A stretch of DNA of 64,000 nt from Cryptomeria japonica (Eukaryota; Streptophyta; Pinopsida; Cupressales; Cupressaceae): the NCBI RefSeq assembly GCF_030272615.1, contig NC_081414.1:305975164-306039163 (forward strand), read 5' to 3'. A program made the translations under genes and the position numbers. The notes beneath the pieces were generated by a model, which was given only the letters and a program-made list of their open reading frames with translations, had not been told where the DNA came from and searched no databases. This document shows positions 23,021 to 34,811 of the stretch, one piece after another. Positions within the stretch are counted from its first letter, which is position 1, and each line of letters begins with the position of its first letter.

Positions 23021-24150
23021 AAATATTTAATGAGAATGAAAGAAACCTCACCCTTGGTGTTTGAGAGATTGTCATGCTTTAAGCTATTCTAAATTTGACT
23101 AGTCACTAATCAACTTAAAGAAAATTGTTCATGCAATATTTGTCCTTGCTACTTTTAATTTATTTAAATTTATTCCCATTAGCTGGAAGAGTATTAGCAT
23201 CACCAAAAATCTTCTCAATAACTTCAAATTGGACTCCAATATTGACATTACAATTATCCCAATATAATGCAAATTTAATAGATATATAATGGTAAAAGTA
23301 TTTCATGACTTCTCAGTATGCTACTAATTCCATTTTTAGAGTTTCCTACACCTTTCCATTACTCTACACCTCTTGACATGAGATATGTTTAGTTGTAAAC
23401 CTACCAACCCCATCTTCCCACTAAAAGTGTATAAAATAAGATGTGATAGAGAAAAATAAAGAACAACAACTCAAGTAAATTTTAATTTAGAAAAATGAAC
23501 TTATGAAAATGATAGATAATAATTTCTAATTTTTATCCTTTATTTCCTTTGGGAAGTTACTTCATCCAAGCATTATTAGGATGCCAACTTTGTAGCTATG
23601 CCAAGCATAATTATCCTTTTGAGCCTATGTTCAAATCCTCCAATTGTAGATGTTCTTATGCAATTCTATGTTTCTATAATTAGGCCAAAAAGGAGAGGGA
23701 AGCCTCATACAATTCAAGAACCAATCCATTTTAATTCTTATAAAATTAAGATCACATATAGCATCATAAAACAATTTAACCATATCACAATAAATGATAA
23801 CTTTTATAATAAATGTTGATTATAAATGACATCATCATTAATTAGCTTAAGGAAGAGAATGGGCAATTGAAAAAGGACCAGGTCACTATTTAGGTTACAT
23901 ACAATGCTTTATAAGTGATGCTAAAGTAGGCATTAGAATTGGTATCTACTCCTTAGGTTGCATCTAAAATGGTTTTTTATCAACCAAACTTCTACTCCTC
24001 GATTTTATGATATTAAGCGGTTAAAAGGAAAAATGAGGTGCTAGAATGGAAAAATTGAAGTAGCTCTAGTAAGTCCAAGGATTGAAAATAAAGATAAAAT
24101 TTTGGATGCATTGGATCTGAAAAATTCTCCAACATAGGATCAAAAGGATA

Positions 24151-24561
24151 ATTGATAAATTAGAAGAAATTTATCATAGTTATCAAGCCTTATTACAGGC
24201 CTTACAACAATGTAGGGAGAATTATCCCATTCCAAAACCATTTTTTGGTAGATGGTCTTCAAAATGGCATGCATTAACACTATTGTACAGTTACTCAATA
24301 TAATGTAGATGCTCCACTAGCTTTGAGGCTACTGAGAGAATGATAAAAGTTTTCATTAATGAATTTAAATTAATTCCAAAGGTGGGAAAACAAATACGGT
24401 CAAAACATTATTTTTTCCATGCTTTACAACACTATTGTATCACAATGACCTTGGATGCACAAATGCAAATGAAAAATTTTGAGGAATGGAAGGCTGAGTT
24501 TAATATGACGTTATGTATGATCCTTGTTTATTCAGATGAGGGTGACAAGGTGAACCTATAG
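24151..24561 (+). pseudogene. Unrecognised ORF remnant
   Basis: A single frame of about 137 codons has only one stop (near 24300). It reads IDKLEEIYHSYQALLQALQQ, then PKPFFGRWSSKWHALTLLYS and, after the stop, RMIKVFINEFKLIPKVGKQI and NFEEWKAEFNMTLCMILVYS. The amino-acid composition is protein-like, with regular Trp and hydrophobic spacing. I do not recognise the family. It stands alone, with AT-rich DNA on both sides. Confidence 0.4.
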
Positions 24562-24771
24562 ATGTTTAAGGAATTACAATTGACAGTGTAATTGTTTTAA
24601 ATCTATATATTTATCATAAAAACAAGGGCCACATGAGTTCACATAGCTTCAATGACAAGATAGATAATGCACAATAATTGACTAATTGGCCATTGTAATA
24701 TGGGGAATAAGGTTCACTAGCTTGTATGGGAAAAACTAGGAAGCTTAGGCCTATTTCTAATTTAATTACCT

Positions 24772-26296
24772 TGTAATGCCCGCCAAAAATACCCTAGAGA
24801 AACTAACCATATAATAAAGAAAATAAAGATCATTTTTTTAAAGAACAATTATGACACATACATCAACTACACATGATCATATGAACATAAATACGCAAGT
24901 GGAATTAACTTATAACGTATAGATTAACATTCCCTAGGGTATCTCAACATCATTACTTAACATTTAAACATGAATAACATCTAATAACTCTACCATAGTA
25001 TTTCCTACAATAATATTAATATTCATTTCAACTAAGAACATAGGAAAGCATTCATTTAACTATACCATTACACATATATGAAATACAGCCCATTATCATT
25101 ACTAATATTATAGGTTTTATAATGTGGAAAATTGGGGTGGAGGAGAGATCTAGAAAAAAGATTTTCTTCCCTCCGAGGAGAGATGAAAGTTTCACTTCAT
25201 ATTTCCCTTCAAACACTTTTACCTCATTACATTAGAAGAGGAGGGAAAATGCACTAGATTCAACCTCCAGAGAAGGAGATTGGATTTTGAGTGATATAAG
25301 AATGGTAAGTTAATCCCCTCTTCTAGAATGAGATTTGAATTGATTGAATTGTGTGCTTATGAGCAAGTGAGAAAGTACAAAGATCTGATTATAACTCAAG
25401 ATAGAGGCATAGGATGAAGCTGTACACCTGGATCTGGCAATAATATGTTGAGACCAAGCGACCCTGTGAATTTGAGGAAAATTTGCCTAGACCGTGGCGG
25501 GAGTGTGCACGATCCTCTGAAAAATCCACGAAACGAAAAGGGTTTTTTTCGCCTTTGCAAATGGAGTCCAAATTCAAAAATACAGTTGTACACCTTCAAC
25601 CTACACATAGAAAAGAGAGGAAAATGGGTTGGGATTGGGAGTTTCCTTCAGGTCAAACCCCAGCTTTGGAATTAACCAAATGATGAAAGAAAGTACTTGC
25701 AAGTAAATGTAAATGAAAGACTAAAATATAAATCACCTCAAGAGAGGTTGTGATAGAAATTTTGATGGAATTTCTTGTATGAAGTTGAATGTTGAAGTGA
25801 ATCTCCTCTTCAATGGTTGAATCTTTGACTTGAATGCAACACCTAGCCTTGAAAGGGAGACTTGAGAATTCTCAATGTTGGAAAGGAATGCTTGATCTCA
25901 TGCCCACCTTATCTCTTATTGAACTTATGCAAAATGGGAGGGCGAATGCGACTTATATGCTTGTCAATTAGGGTTGATTGACTGATTTTATGACATAGAC
26001 CGATACTTGGGGAGTTTTCCTGCTCAATGCACAACCTCCAATGCAAAATTGGAAAGGGTCCTACCCTAAAATAGGGTAGGGACAAGGCGCCACGCCCACG
26101 CCCCTGTCCTGCCCCCTGTCCTGCTCTTTTTTGCAAGACAAGATGCAGTTCGAGTAGAGTAGACGGAAAGCTAGATGCATTTTTTAGGTGCCGAGCAAGT
26201 CTCTGGTCTCTAAGCAGGCTTAGGGATTTGATTCACATGCGTGAGAGCCCTAATGTGGTTGAAAATTGCGAGGGTCACAATTTTATGACACCACAG
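24772..26296. repeat. Candidate solo LTR or LTR fragment
   Basis: TGTAATGCCCGCC at 24772 looks like a gypsy LTR terminus, and a possible opposite end (..GACACCACA) lies near 26296. The interior has no gene: ORFs at 25389-25683 overlap on both strands and are not convincing. No clear target duplication was found, so the call is tentative. Confidence 0.25.
26060..26080. repeat. Perfect short hairpin
   Basis: CCTACCCTA, then AAA, then TAGGGTAGG: a 9-bp stem with a 3-nt loop, next to an unusually GC-rich CCCACGCCCCTGTCC stretch (26090-26125). Confidence 0.8.
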
Positions 26297-26974
26297 GTTC
26301 ATTTTATTGTACCGAAACCAAATGCTCCTAACCATTATTTCCAACAAATCAATATTTCATATCAACTCTAGAACATAATCATACCATTTCCTTACCAAAG
26401 GTATCCATACTAGTCTTTTTGTATTGTACAACTCATGATACTAAATTAGTACAAATATGATTTATACAAGTAAATACCATCTAGCTTAACAAGGAACCAT
26501 AGACTCTAACATACAAGAATAATAATCCAAATTACATATCATGTCTTACACAAGAGGATCATCTCCAATACACAACATGTACAACATCTTCTACAGTAAT
26601 TAATCTTAAACTCTAACTACAAATATAGTTATCCCGATTACATAATTAGAATGAAGTCCCCCATTGACAAGGAATACAAGATAACTACTCCAAGTATCCA
26701 AGCACAAGTTGATGAGATAAATAATGCTCATCCACATACACAAACATCCAATGAAGTGAAGACTAGAAGTGATCACTGAGAGGGGGGGTGAATATTTGAT
26801 ATTCTGAAATTTTAAATAAAAGTGTACAAATATAAATAGATAAAAAATACACATACAAAGATAGATCTCATAACACAAGTATTGGGAAAATGGTGTTGTA
26901 CACCTTGCATAATAATGTTTCATTGTTATATTATTTTATTATTGTGTGACGTGGACATGGAATTATATTGTAAT
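26297..26974. other. Intergenic, with a possible LTR fragment
   Basis: No gene is seen. The phrase CTGAGAGGGGGGGTGAAT near 26777 resembles the LTR ends of the copia family that follows and may be the tip of an older, truncated copy. Confidence 0.3.
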
Positions 26975-28022
26975 TGTTAGGTCCCGGAGACAACTGAGAG
27001 GGCGGGGGTGGGGGGGTTGAATCAGTTGTCAAATAAATTCAAACCAAAAACAACTTAACCAACTTACTGCTTAATACTGATGAATGAGTCTTTTATATCG
27101 GTGGACAGTTTTATCAAATAACTGCAATACTAGTAAAGATTAATGCATGAAACAAAAAGACAAAGTCATCCACAACACATAACACCAATATTTGTACGTG
27201 AAAACCCTATAAGGGGAAAAACCATGGTGGGAAACCTTACCCACAATTAGATGATACTACTACAGATAGTAAGTGTATACAAATGGGGTTTACACATGCA
27301 GAATGGCCAAGTGCCTAGAGCTCACTGCTCAAACACAAAATAGGAGTCACACTGACTATAATTGGATGGTTAGATCCAATAAGGATGTACTGCTCAAAAT
27401 ACCATCTTCATATGCTAGATTTAGTACCAGTGTAGTTCTGATATGCTTTCACAAAAACCTTACTTCACCTTCAAATTATGTCTACGTGTATAGCTCTGCT
27501 TATTCTCACATATACCTTCACACAATTCTTTTTTGCATTCCACATCCGATCTTACAAATAAGATCTTACATTTATACCACAACCTAGGACCAATTTTAGT
27601 AGGTCGGCTCTACAAGATATTACAATAAAATCAATTTACAAATAAAACAATATCCGATGCAATAACTGATTCAACATGTCGGCTTGATGCATTTACAACA
27701 ATAATAAGTTATCTCCATAGCGTGTTGTGCTGATTTGGAAAAGATAAACCTGTCGGTGTATAACCTAGACCTATTTGCCGGTAATAGCAAATATGCAAAT
27801 ACAAATATACCAATAAACAAATCTCCAAGACTGTGTCCAAACGATGTCTTTGACATAACCAAGTATTTTCCATGCCATTCCAAGTGTCGGTGTACCATAT
27901 ATCGATGATTGTGCATAAGTCACTTGCTTGCCAATGAATGTTGTTGATTCTCCAAAGTGCTAGAGTTGATAAGATTTTGTAGGTGTTGACATCAATGAAA
28001 AAACCATACCAAAATACCAACA
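26975..28022 (-). repeat. 3' LTR of copia element 1
   Basis: It begins TGTTAGGTCCCGG on the plus strand and ends at ..ATACCAACA. It matches 32560-32870 and 63548-64000 directly and 34812-35878 in inverse orientation. Near its left end is a G-rich run (27000-27017). Confidence 0.9.
27000..27017 (+). other. Potential G-quadruplex-forming run
   Basis: GGGCGGGGGTGGGGGGG lies at the U5 end of the LTR. The same place in the related LTRs at 32580 and 63570 also has G-runs, of different lengths. The equivalent site in plus-strand LTRs is C-rich (51734-51750). Confidence 0.5.
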
Positions 28023-28037
28023 ATCTCCCCCTTTGGC
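28023..28037 (-). other. Polypurine tract of copia element 1
   Basis: On the minus strand it reads GCCAAAGGGGGAGAT directly before the TGTTGG start of the 3' LTR. Confidence 0.85.
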
Positions 28038-28367
28038 ATTGATGGCAACACAAGATGGAAAAACTATCAAAGTGCCAAAACAGAAATGCCAAATACCAAA
28101 GTACCAACAATTACCAAAATATAAGTAAACTCTCCCAAAGTAACAATCTCTCCCCCTGAGAGTAACATGTGTTTCCTTGTGTTTTTCCATACCAATCTCT
28201 CCCCCTTTGACATCGATTGCCAAAGTTACTACAAAACCAAGTCCATAAACAAAATACCTACCAATTTAGTATACCAACTACTCCCCCTGAGAAGTAGCTT
28301 CCTCATCAAAGCCAGAGTAAAAAGATTTCTCTATTAATTCTACTGGTTGATGACAAATATCAACTCT
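28038..28367 (-). other. 3' non-coding region of copia element 1
   Basis: This lies between the RNase H stop and the PPT. It contains repeated minus-strand (A/C)AGGGGGAGA purine tracts (near 28030, 28150 and 28200), also seen in the equivalent position of copia element 3. Confidence 0.6.
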
Positions 28368-29644
28368 CTAAGTATCTACCGGTGGGGGTATGACCCCAAG
28401 CTGTTCTCTAAGATATTCAAAAGTCTCCTTAGGTAGAGGTTTAGTAAAAATATCTACAATCTGCTCTTTATTATTCACATAAACTAGTTTTATTTCTTTT
28501 GCTTCAACATTTTCCCTTAGAAAATTCAGTTTGATTGAAACATGTTTTGTTTTAGAATGTAGTACCGGATTCTTAGATATATCAATTGCTGTAGTGTTAT
28601 CACAATAGATAGTTATAGGTTCCTTGCATTTTACCTTTATGTCTTTCAACATTTATTTAAGCCATAGTACCTGTGTATAGTTAGTTGTTGCTGCAACATA
28701 TTCTAATTCTGTTGTTGATAAGGATGTACAACTTTGTTTCTTACTCAACCAAGAAACTAGTCTGCTTCCAAGAAAAAATGCTCCACCGGTGGTGCTTTTT
28801 CTATCATCCACATCTCTTGCCCAATTTGCATCTGTGTATGCACATAATTCAAAGTTTTCATCTCTAGGATACCATAATCCAAGATTTGTAGTGCCTTGTA
28901 AGTACCGGAAAATCTTTTTTACTGTTGATTCATGATTTTCTCTAGGATTACTCTGAAATCTTGAAACAATACATACTGCATTCATGATATCAGGTCTGGT
29001 TTGTGTCAAATACAGTAAACCTCATATCATTGATTTGTATCTAATTGGATTAACAGGTGTAGATTCATCCCTTAGTGATAGTTTGTCATTTGTAGTCATA
29101 GGTGTTCTTACCGGTTTAGAGTTCTCCATCCCAAATTTCTTTAGTAACTCTTTTAAGTATTTGGATTGACTCAAGAATATACCTTTGTCAGTCTGTGAAA
29201 TCTGTAATCCTAAAAAGAATCTTATTTCACCGATCATAGACATTTCAAATTCTTGTTGCATTTCAATAGAAAAGTCTTTACATAATCCATCTTCTCCTCC
29301 AAAGATTATATCATCAACAAAAACTTCTATAGCCAAGATGTCATTATTAGTCACTTTATAGTATAAGTTGCTGCCAGCATTAGCTTTAGAAAAACCAATT
29401 TTCAAAAGAAACTTATCCAATCTTGCATACCAAGCTCTTGGAGCTTGCTTCAATCCATACAAAGTTTTCTTTAACTTGCAAACCATATCTTTGTTATCAG
29501 TCAAAGAAAATCCATCGGGTTGTTCAATGTAAACTTCTTCTTCAATATCTCTATTCAGAAATGCACATTTAATATCCATTTGATATACTTTGTAGTTCTT
29601 ATGTGCTGCAAAAGCCAAAAATAATCTAATTGCCTGAATTCTGG
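28368..29644 (-). pseudogene. Reverse transcriptase and RNase H, copia element 1
   Basis: The minus strand carries [35 protein letters not shown] and the palm motif FVDDIIFGG. Then come LTQTRPDIMNAV, the RNase H blocks YTDANWA and DRKSTTGGAFFLG, and CDNTTAI, and finally VDIFTKPLP, with a stop near 28368. This is the standard copia RT/RNase H. Internal stops at about 29021 (TGA) and 28652 (TAA) split it. Catalytic aspartates in RT are intact, so the stops and the frameshift upstream are what kill it. Confidence 0.9.
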
Positions 29645-30750
29645 CTACCGGTGCAAAGGTCTCATTATAATCAATTCCTTCTTTTTGAGATATCCCTTAC
29701 ACACTAGTCTTGCTTTATTTCTAATAACCTTACCATCTTCATTAAGTTTGTTTCTGAATACCCATTTGGTTCCAATTACATTTTTATCTTTAGGCCGGAG
29801 AAATAATGTCCAAGTGTTATTCTTTTCAATTTGTTCTAATTCTTCTTCCATAGCTTTAGTCCAATATTTATCTTCACATGCCTCATTAACTGATGATGGT
29901 TCAATTTGAGAAATAAGACATACCTCTTCATTTGCCAATCTTCCTCTTGTCATAACTCCTTTATACTTGTTTCCAATTATCTAATCTTCAGAATGATTCA
30001 ATCTTACATATCAAGGTGTCTTTGTTTGCTGCTGATCCTCAGTCATAGTGGAATTTTCAGACGATACCGGTGTAACTGGATCTTCATTCTGTACTAGTGG
30101 GTTCAGTGTAGGTTCATTTGTTAGAATTTCTGTTGCCGGTTCAGAATCTATATACCTTGAAGTTCCTCTAAATTGTTCATCAATCTTCATATTTATATTC
30201 TCAACAATTTTCTATAATCTTTTGTTAAACATCTATATGCTTTAATCTTAGATGAATAACCAAGAAATACTCCTTCATCACTTCTAGGATCAAATTTCTC
30301 AATATACTCATCTCTTCTAATATAGCATTTACTTCCAAATATTCTAAAATATTTAAGAGTAGGAGTAATACCAAACCATAGTTCATGAGGGGTCTTACCG
30401 GTTTCACCTTTGATGTGAACTTTGTTGAATGTATAAACTGATGTACTTACTGCCTCTCTCCAATATGCATGTGGTAGATTTGCTTCTGATAACATACTTC
30501 TAGCCACATCCAAGATAGTTCTATTTTTCCTTTCAACAACTCCATTTTGTTGTGGTATCCGAGGTGCTAATAGTTGTCTTCTGATTCCATTTACTTCACA
30601 AAATGCATTAAATTCCTTGGATGTAAATTCTCCTCCTTGATCTGATCTTATACATTTGATTTTCTTACTGGTTTCATTTTCTACCATTGCTTTGAATAGT
30701 TTGAACTTCCCAAGTGCTTCTGATTTTCTCTGAGAAAAGTAACCCAACAC
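29645..30750 (-). pseudogene. Integrase C-terminal half and linker to RT, copia element 1
   Basis: From about 30735 the frame reads EALGKFKLFKAM, RSDQGGEFTSKEF and PQQNGVVERKNRT, which give the second Asp and the Glu of the D,D-E core. It continues with KTPHELWFG, FGSKCYI and DEGVFLGYS. A degenerate linker (29950-30190) follows. The conserved VIGTKWVFRNKLNEDG block near 29750 marks the RT N-terminus. A single-base shift near 29690 separates this from the rest of RT. Confidence 0.85.
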
Positions 30751-31535
30751 ATTCTAGAATAGTCATCAACGATTAGCATGAAATATCTATCACCTTGTAA
30801 GCTTTTAGTTCTAGCCGGACCACATAAATCAGTATGAATTAAGTCAAGAGAATTATTGGATTTTTCTGAAATACTTTTGAAACTTGCTCTAACTTGTTTT
30901 TGAAATTGACATTCCTTACATACTGTATTGTGAGGTTTGACAATTTTAGGTAAATCTCTAACTACCTTAGTAGTACTGATTTTTACCATGTAATCAAAGT
31001 TTACATGACAGAGTCTTTTATACCATAGCCAACTTTCATCAATATGTGCAATCAAGAATATCTTTTCACTGTTATTCAAATGAAAGATATTACCTCTAGT
31101 CTGATTAACGGTTGCAATTTCCAAACTAGTTCTATTCATGATTTTGCATTTTCCATTTTTGAATTGTAGCTGAAATCGTTTCTCATCTAATTGACCAACA
31201 CTCAAAAGATTATGCTTTAAACCTTCAACATAATAAACATTGTCAGTATTATGCTTACCATCAAGAGATATTGTACCCTTACCTTTGATCAGATAAGCTT
31301 TATCATCTCCAAATCTCACTAAGCCTCCATTATATTCTTGAAAGTTCAAAAATTTATCTTTATCTCCTGTCATATGATGTGAGCATCTTGAATCAATGAT
31401 CCACTCATCCTTTACTTCAATTTTAGCTGCTAAGGTTTGCTCTACCGGTTGGACTGTAGGTGTCGGTTGATCTTTTTTTATAGCAACAAAAACCCATCCA
31501 TTGTCTGCCGAATCCTCATCAGAATCATCAGTCAC
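30735..31535 (-). pseudogene. Protease and integrase N-terminal half, copia element 1
   Basis: The protease active site reads EWIIDSRCSHHMTG, where the family has DSGC. Gly to Arg by a single G-to-A change should inactivate it. It is followed by GKGTISLDGKHNTDNVYYVEG and LKHNLLSVGQL. The integrase zinc-binding region (HVNFDYM, CKECQFQK) and the first catalytic Asp block (LDLIHTDLCGP, IVDDYSRMCWV) come next. A frameshift near 30735 ends the frame. The upstream stop at 31536 (GE*VTDDS) fits TGG to TGA. Confidence 0.88.
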
Positions 31536-32504
31536 TCATTCACCAGCAAGATAACAAGCTTTGTCTTTATTCTTCTTAAATTTGTATCTCTGATATTCAG
31601 GGTTAGGCTTGTATGTCCTTTTAGCTTCTTCTCTTAGTCTAGCATGTCTATCAGGGCATCTTGAAGCCATATGACCAATCTTATTACAGTTAAAACATTT
31701 AAAGGGTGCTTTACCTTCATACTTACTTCCAACTAGACCTTTAGGCATTTTCCTTGCACATAGTGCTTCAAGTTCTTCATTTTCTCTTCTACTTTCTTCA
31801 ATTTCTCTTGCATAAAAGGCTTTCCAATCAGATTTTTCAAATGATGATGATGTTGATGCTTTAAAGGCTAAATCTATCTTTATAGTAGCAATAAGACCAA
31901 ATTCCTCAATTTCAAAGGCTGAAAGTTTTCCAATCAATGTATCTCTAGTTATTGATGTATTGGGCATTGTTCTTAACTCATTTATAGCTCTGACTTTCAT
32001 TTTATATGCCGGTGGCAATCCTCTTAAAACTTTTGAAACAATTTCATCCTCACTTAAGGTTCCTCCACAACATTTAATACCCAAAACAATTTCTTTAACT
32101 CTTTCCATAAAAGCAGAAATCCTTTGATCTTCTTCCATTTTCAGATTTTCATACCTGACCCAGAAGCTTTCAAGTTTTGCAATTTTGACTGTGGAATCTC
32201 CTTCATTCAGTGTTTCCAAATGATCCCAAATAGCTTTAACAATTGATCTGTCTGATAATCCCATGATTTGCTAATCTGTTAATGTGCTCAAAAGTGCTTC
32301 TCTTGCTTTGCAATCATTTTCTTCATCTTTTCCCAAGGTAGGAAAATTAAGCTGACTGGGAGTAGGAGCAGTATAGCCATTCTTTGTAACTTCCCAGATG
32401 TCCTTTCCAATGCAATTTAGATGTGTCTCCATTCTGATCTTCCATATGCCATAGTTGGTTCCATCAAGTTTAGGATTGTCCTTCCTGAAATAGTTAGTAG
32501 ACAT
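31536..32504 (-). pseudogene. gag: gag, copia element 1
   Basis: The start is at 32504 (MSTNYFRKDNPKLDGTNYGI), with KLDGTNYGIWKIRM a classic copia gag opening. A stop at 32271 (LTD*QIMGLSD, probably CAG to TAG) divides it. The rest shows LESFWVRYENLKMEEDQRIS, VLRGLPPAY and an intact CCHC zinc knuckle CFNCNKIGHMASRC. The full length is about 320 codons, normal for the family. Confidence 0.9.
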
Positions 32505-32545
32505 TGGATCTCCTCAAGCTGTTAAACTTCTGCAAAAGAGGACTT

Positions 32546-32557
32546 GCTCTGATACCA
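32546..32557 (-). other. Primer binding site of copia element 1
   Basis: On the minus strand it reads TGGTATCAGAGC, the sequence complementary to the 3' end of initiator methionine tRNA used by most plant copia elements. It sits 2 bases inside the 5' LTR. Confidence 0.9.
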
Positions 32558-32559
32558 AT

Positions 32560-32870
32560 TGTTAGGTCCTAGAAACAACTGAGAGGGGGGGTGGTGAATC
32601 AGTTGTCAAATAAATTCAAACCAAAAACAACTTAACCAACTTACTGCTTAATACAGATGAACCAGTCTTTTATACCAGTGGACATTTTCATTAGATAATT
32701 GCAATACCGGTAAAGATTAATGCATGAAACAAAAAGACAAAGTCATCCACAACACATAACACCAATATTTTTACGTGGAAACCCTGTAAGGGGAAAAACC
32801 ATGGTGGGAAACCTTACCCACAATTAGATGATACTACTACAGATAGTAAGTGTATACAAATGGGGTCTGC
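32560..32870 (-). repeat. Truncated 5' LTR of copia element 1
   Basis: It begins TGTTAGGTCCTAG and matches the first ~310 bp of the LTR at 26975 closely, including CCATGGTGGGAAACC. Homology ends at GGGTCTGCACA, after which the sequence is plus-strand integrase of another element. Confidence 0.9.
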
Positions 32871-33614
32871 ACACTTGATCTTGTGCATACTAATTTGTGT
32901 GGTCCAATGAAAACTAGGAGTGTGCAAGGATATAGGTACTTTATGATTCTCACTGATGACTGCTTAAGAATGATGTGGGTCACATTCTTGAAAGATAAGT
33001 CTGAAGCTTTTGGAAAGTTCAAATCTTTCAGAGCACTAGTCGAAAAGGAAAGTAGTAAGAGGATTAAGTGCCTAAGAACTGATCAAGGAGGAGAATTCAC
33101 TTCCGGTGAATTCAACAAGTACTATGAAGAGAAAGGCATCAAGAGGCAACTGTCTACCCCCCAGACTCCATAGCAAAATGGCCTAGCAGAGAGGAACAAT
33201 CGGACTATAGTTGAAGCAGCCATAACGATGTTGATTCAAGGGAAGGTTGCTCACACCTTCTGGACATAAGCAGTGAGCACTGCAGTCTACACTATGAACC
33301 AGGTACTCATCAAGAAACGTAAGAATAAAACTCCTTATGAGTATTAGACCAGTAAGACAGCAGTGGTAAGATACTTTAGAGTGTTTGGTATCAAATGTTA
33401 TATCAAAAGGAGTGAACATCAGAGCAAGTTTGATGCAAAATGTGATGAGGGAATATTTCTAGGGTATTCCACCAACATAAAAGCTCTCAAATGTTTCAAC
33501 AATAGGACTCAGAGAATTGTTGAAAGTATCAATGTTAGAGTTGATGAAACTTCTGAAAATCCTAAGGAAACCGAGAGTGAGCAAGTGGTAGATGAACTGG
33601 TTGTAACCTTCTAG
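32871..33614 (+). pseudogene. Integrase (partial), copia element 2
   Basis: It opens LDLVHTNLCGPMKTRSVQGY, where the first catalytic Asp of HTDLCGP is Asn (G to A). It carries TDQGGEFTSGEF and QNGLAERNNRTIVE, then FGIKCYIKR and DEGIFLGYST. Stops at 33171-33173 (PQQNG expected), near 33267, near 33345 and at 33612-33614 break it. The N-terminal zinc domain is lost at the junction. Confidence 0.88.
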
Positions 33615-34806
33615 GAACCGGTTGCAAAACATCTTAGTACCAGTAACAGTGCTTCTACATTGGTAGATGTTGATGAAGATGAGGATGAAGAAGAAAAGCA
33701 AGAGGAAACAACTAAGATTATTCCTAGGTATGTAAAGTTGAATCATGATCCAAAGAAAATCATAGGAGATAAGGATGCAGGAATTCTTACAAGAAGAAAG
33801 GTCAGAGAAAATTATTGCATGATCTCTGAATTTCAGCCTAAAACTTTTAAAGAGGCATATAAAGATGAAGACTGGATCAAGGCAATGGAAGAGGAACTTG
33901 ACCAGATAGAAAAGAATGGCACATGGTCTTTGGTACCAAAGTTGAGCATAAAAATGTCATTGGCACCAAATGGGTTTTCAGAAATAAGTTGAATGAAGAT
34001 GGCATGGTGGTAAGAAACAAAGCCAAATTGGTGTGTAAGGGATGTGCTCAAGAAGAAGGAGAAGACTATGGAGAAACCTTTGCTCCAATAGCTAGATTCG
34101 AAGGAGTTAGTATACTTCTTGCATATGCTTCCTTCAAGGGATTCAAAGTATATCAAATAGTTGTAAAATCTACATTTCTGAATGGAATACTTGAAGAGGA
34201 TGTGTATATAGAGAAACCAGATGGGTTTTCCCTATCAGAAGATAGTGACATGGTGTGTAGGCTACATAAAGCATTGTATGGATTGAATTAGGCACCTAGA
34301 GCATGGTATGAATGCTTACACTCCCATCTTGTGAAGATTGAATTTGAAAGAACAAGTGAAGATAGAAATATCTATTTGAAGTCAGAAGGAGATCAAATTC
34401 TGATCTGTGAAGTATTTGTTGATGACATAATTTTTGGAGGAGATGACAAGATGAGTCAAGGTTTTGCAGATGAGATGAAGAAGGAATTTGAGATGTCACT
34501 TGTAGGGGAGATTAAGTTCTTCATTGGACTATAGATTCAACAAATGAAAGATGGTATCTTTATCACTCAGTCCAAGTATGTCAAAGAGGTGTTGAAGACC
34601 TTTGGTATGGAAGACAACAAACCGATTGGTACACCGATGGTGAGTGGTTGTAAATTGTCAAAAGAGGATGACTCAGCATTGGTAAATGAGAAGGAATACC
34701 GATCAATGATTGGTAAGTTGCACTATGTAGTACATAGCAGACCAGACATTGCACATGCAGTGGGCATTACTGCACAGTTCCAGAAAAGTCCAAGCAAATC
34801 CCACTT
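33615..34806 (+). pseudogene. Reverse transcriptase, copia element 2
   Basis: An acidic linker (33660-33720, DEDEDEEEKQEE) precedes the block WIKAMEEELDQIEKNGTW. A frameshift near 33950 leads to VIGTKWVFRNKLNEDG, AQEEGEDYGETFAPIARF and YIEKPDGF. The palm motif is FVDDIIFGG near 34415-34440. TAG stops at 34289-34291 (family LKQAPRAWY) and 34532-34534 (family GLQI) both fit CAG to TAG. The frame ends at the solo LTR, with SRPDIAHAVG just before. Confidence 0.88.
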
Positions 34807-34811
34807 GGTAG
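34807..34811 (+). repeat. Target duplication, left of the solo LTR
   Basis: GGTAG, repeated exactly at 35879-35883. Five bases is the usual size for copia integrase. Confidence 0.85.

Larger units (their letters stand above)
26975..32870 (-). mobile_element. Ty1/copia element 1, minus strand, truncated at its 5' LTR
   Basis: Left to right on the plus strand it has a full 3' LTR, PPT, RNase H, RT, integrase, protease and gag, all with minus-strand sense, then a PBS and about 310 bp of 5' LTR. The integrase-before-RT order shows Ty1/copia. At 32870 the 5' LTR stops and another copia element in the opposite orientation begins. Frames are broken by several stops and at least two frameshifts. Confidence 0.92.

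Noticed and set aside
25389-25683. Overlapping ORFs on both strands
   Set aside because: Four overlapping frames in the same 300 bp, no motif, and a setting inside a possible LTR. Probably chance.
25905-26136. Gly/Arg-rich minus-strand ORF
   Set aside because: It arises from a local GC-rich CCCACGCCCCTGTCC stretch and has no supporting context.
27273-28223. Several ORFs on both strands within the copia LTR
   Set aside because: They lie wholly inside the LTR and its flank, and the equivalent ORF at 34920-35219 is just the same LTR in the other orientation.
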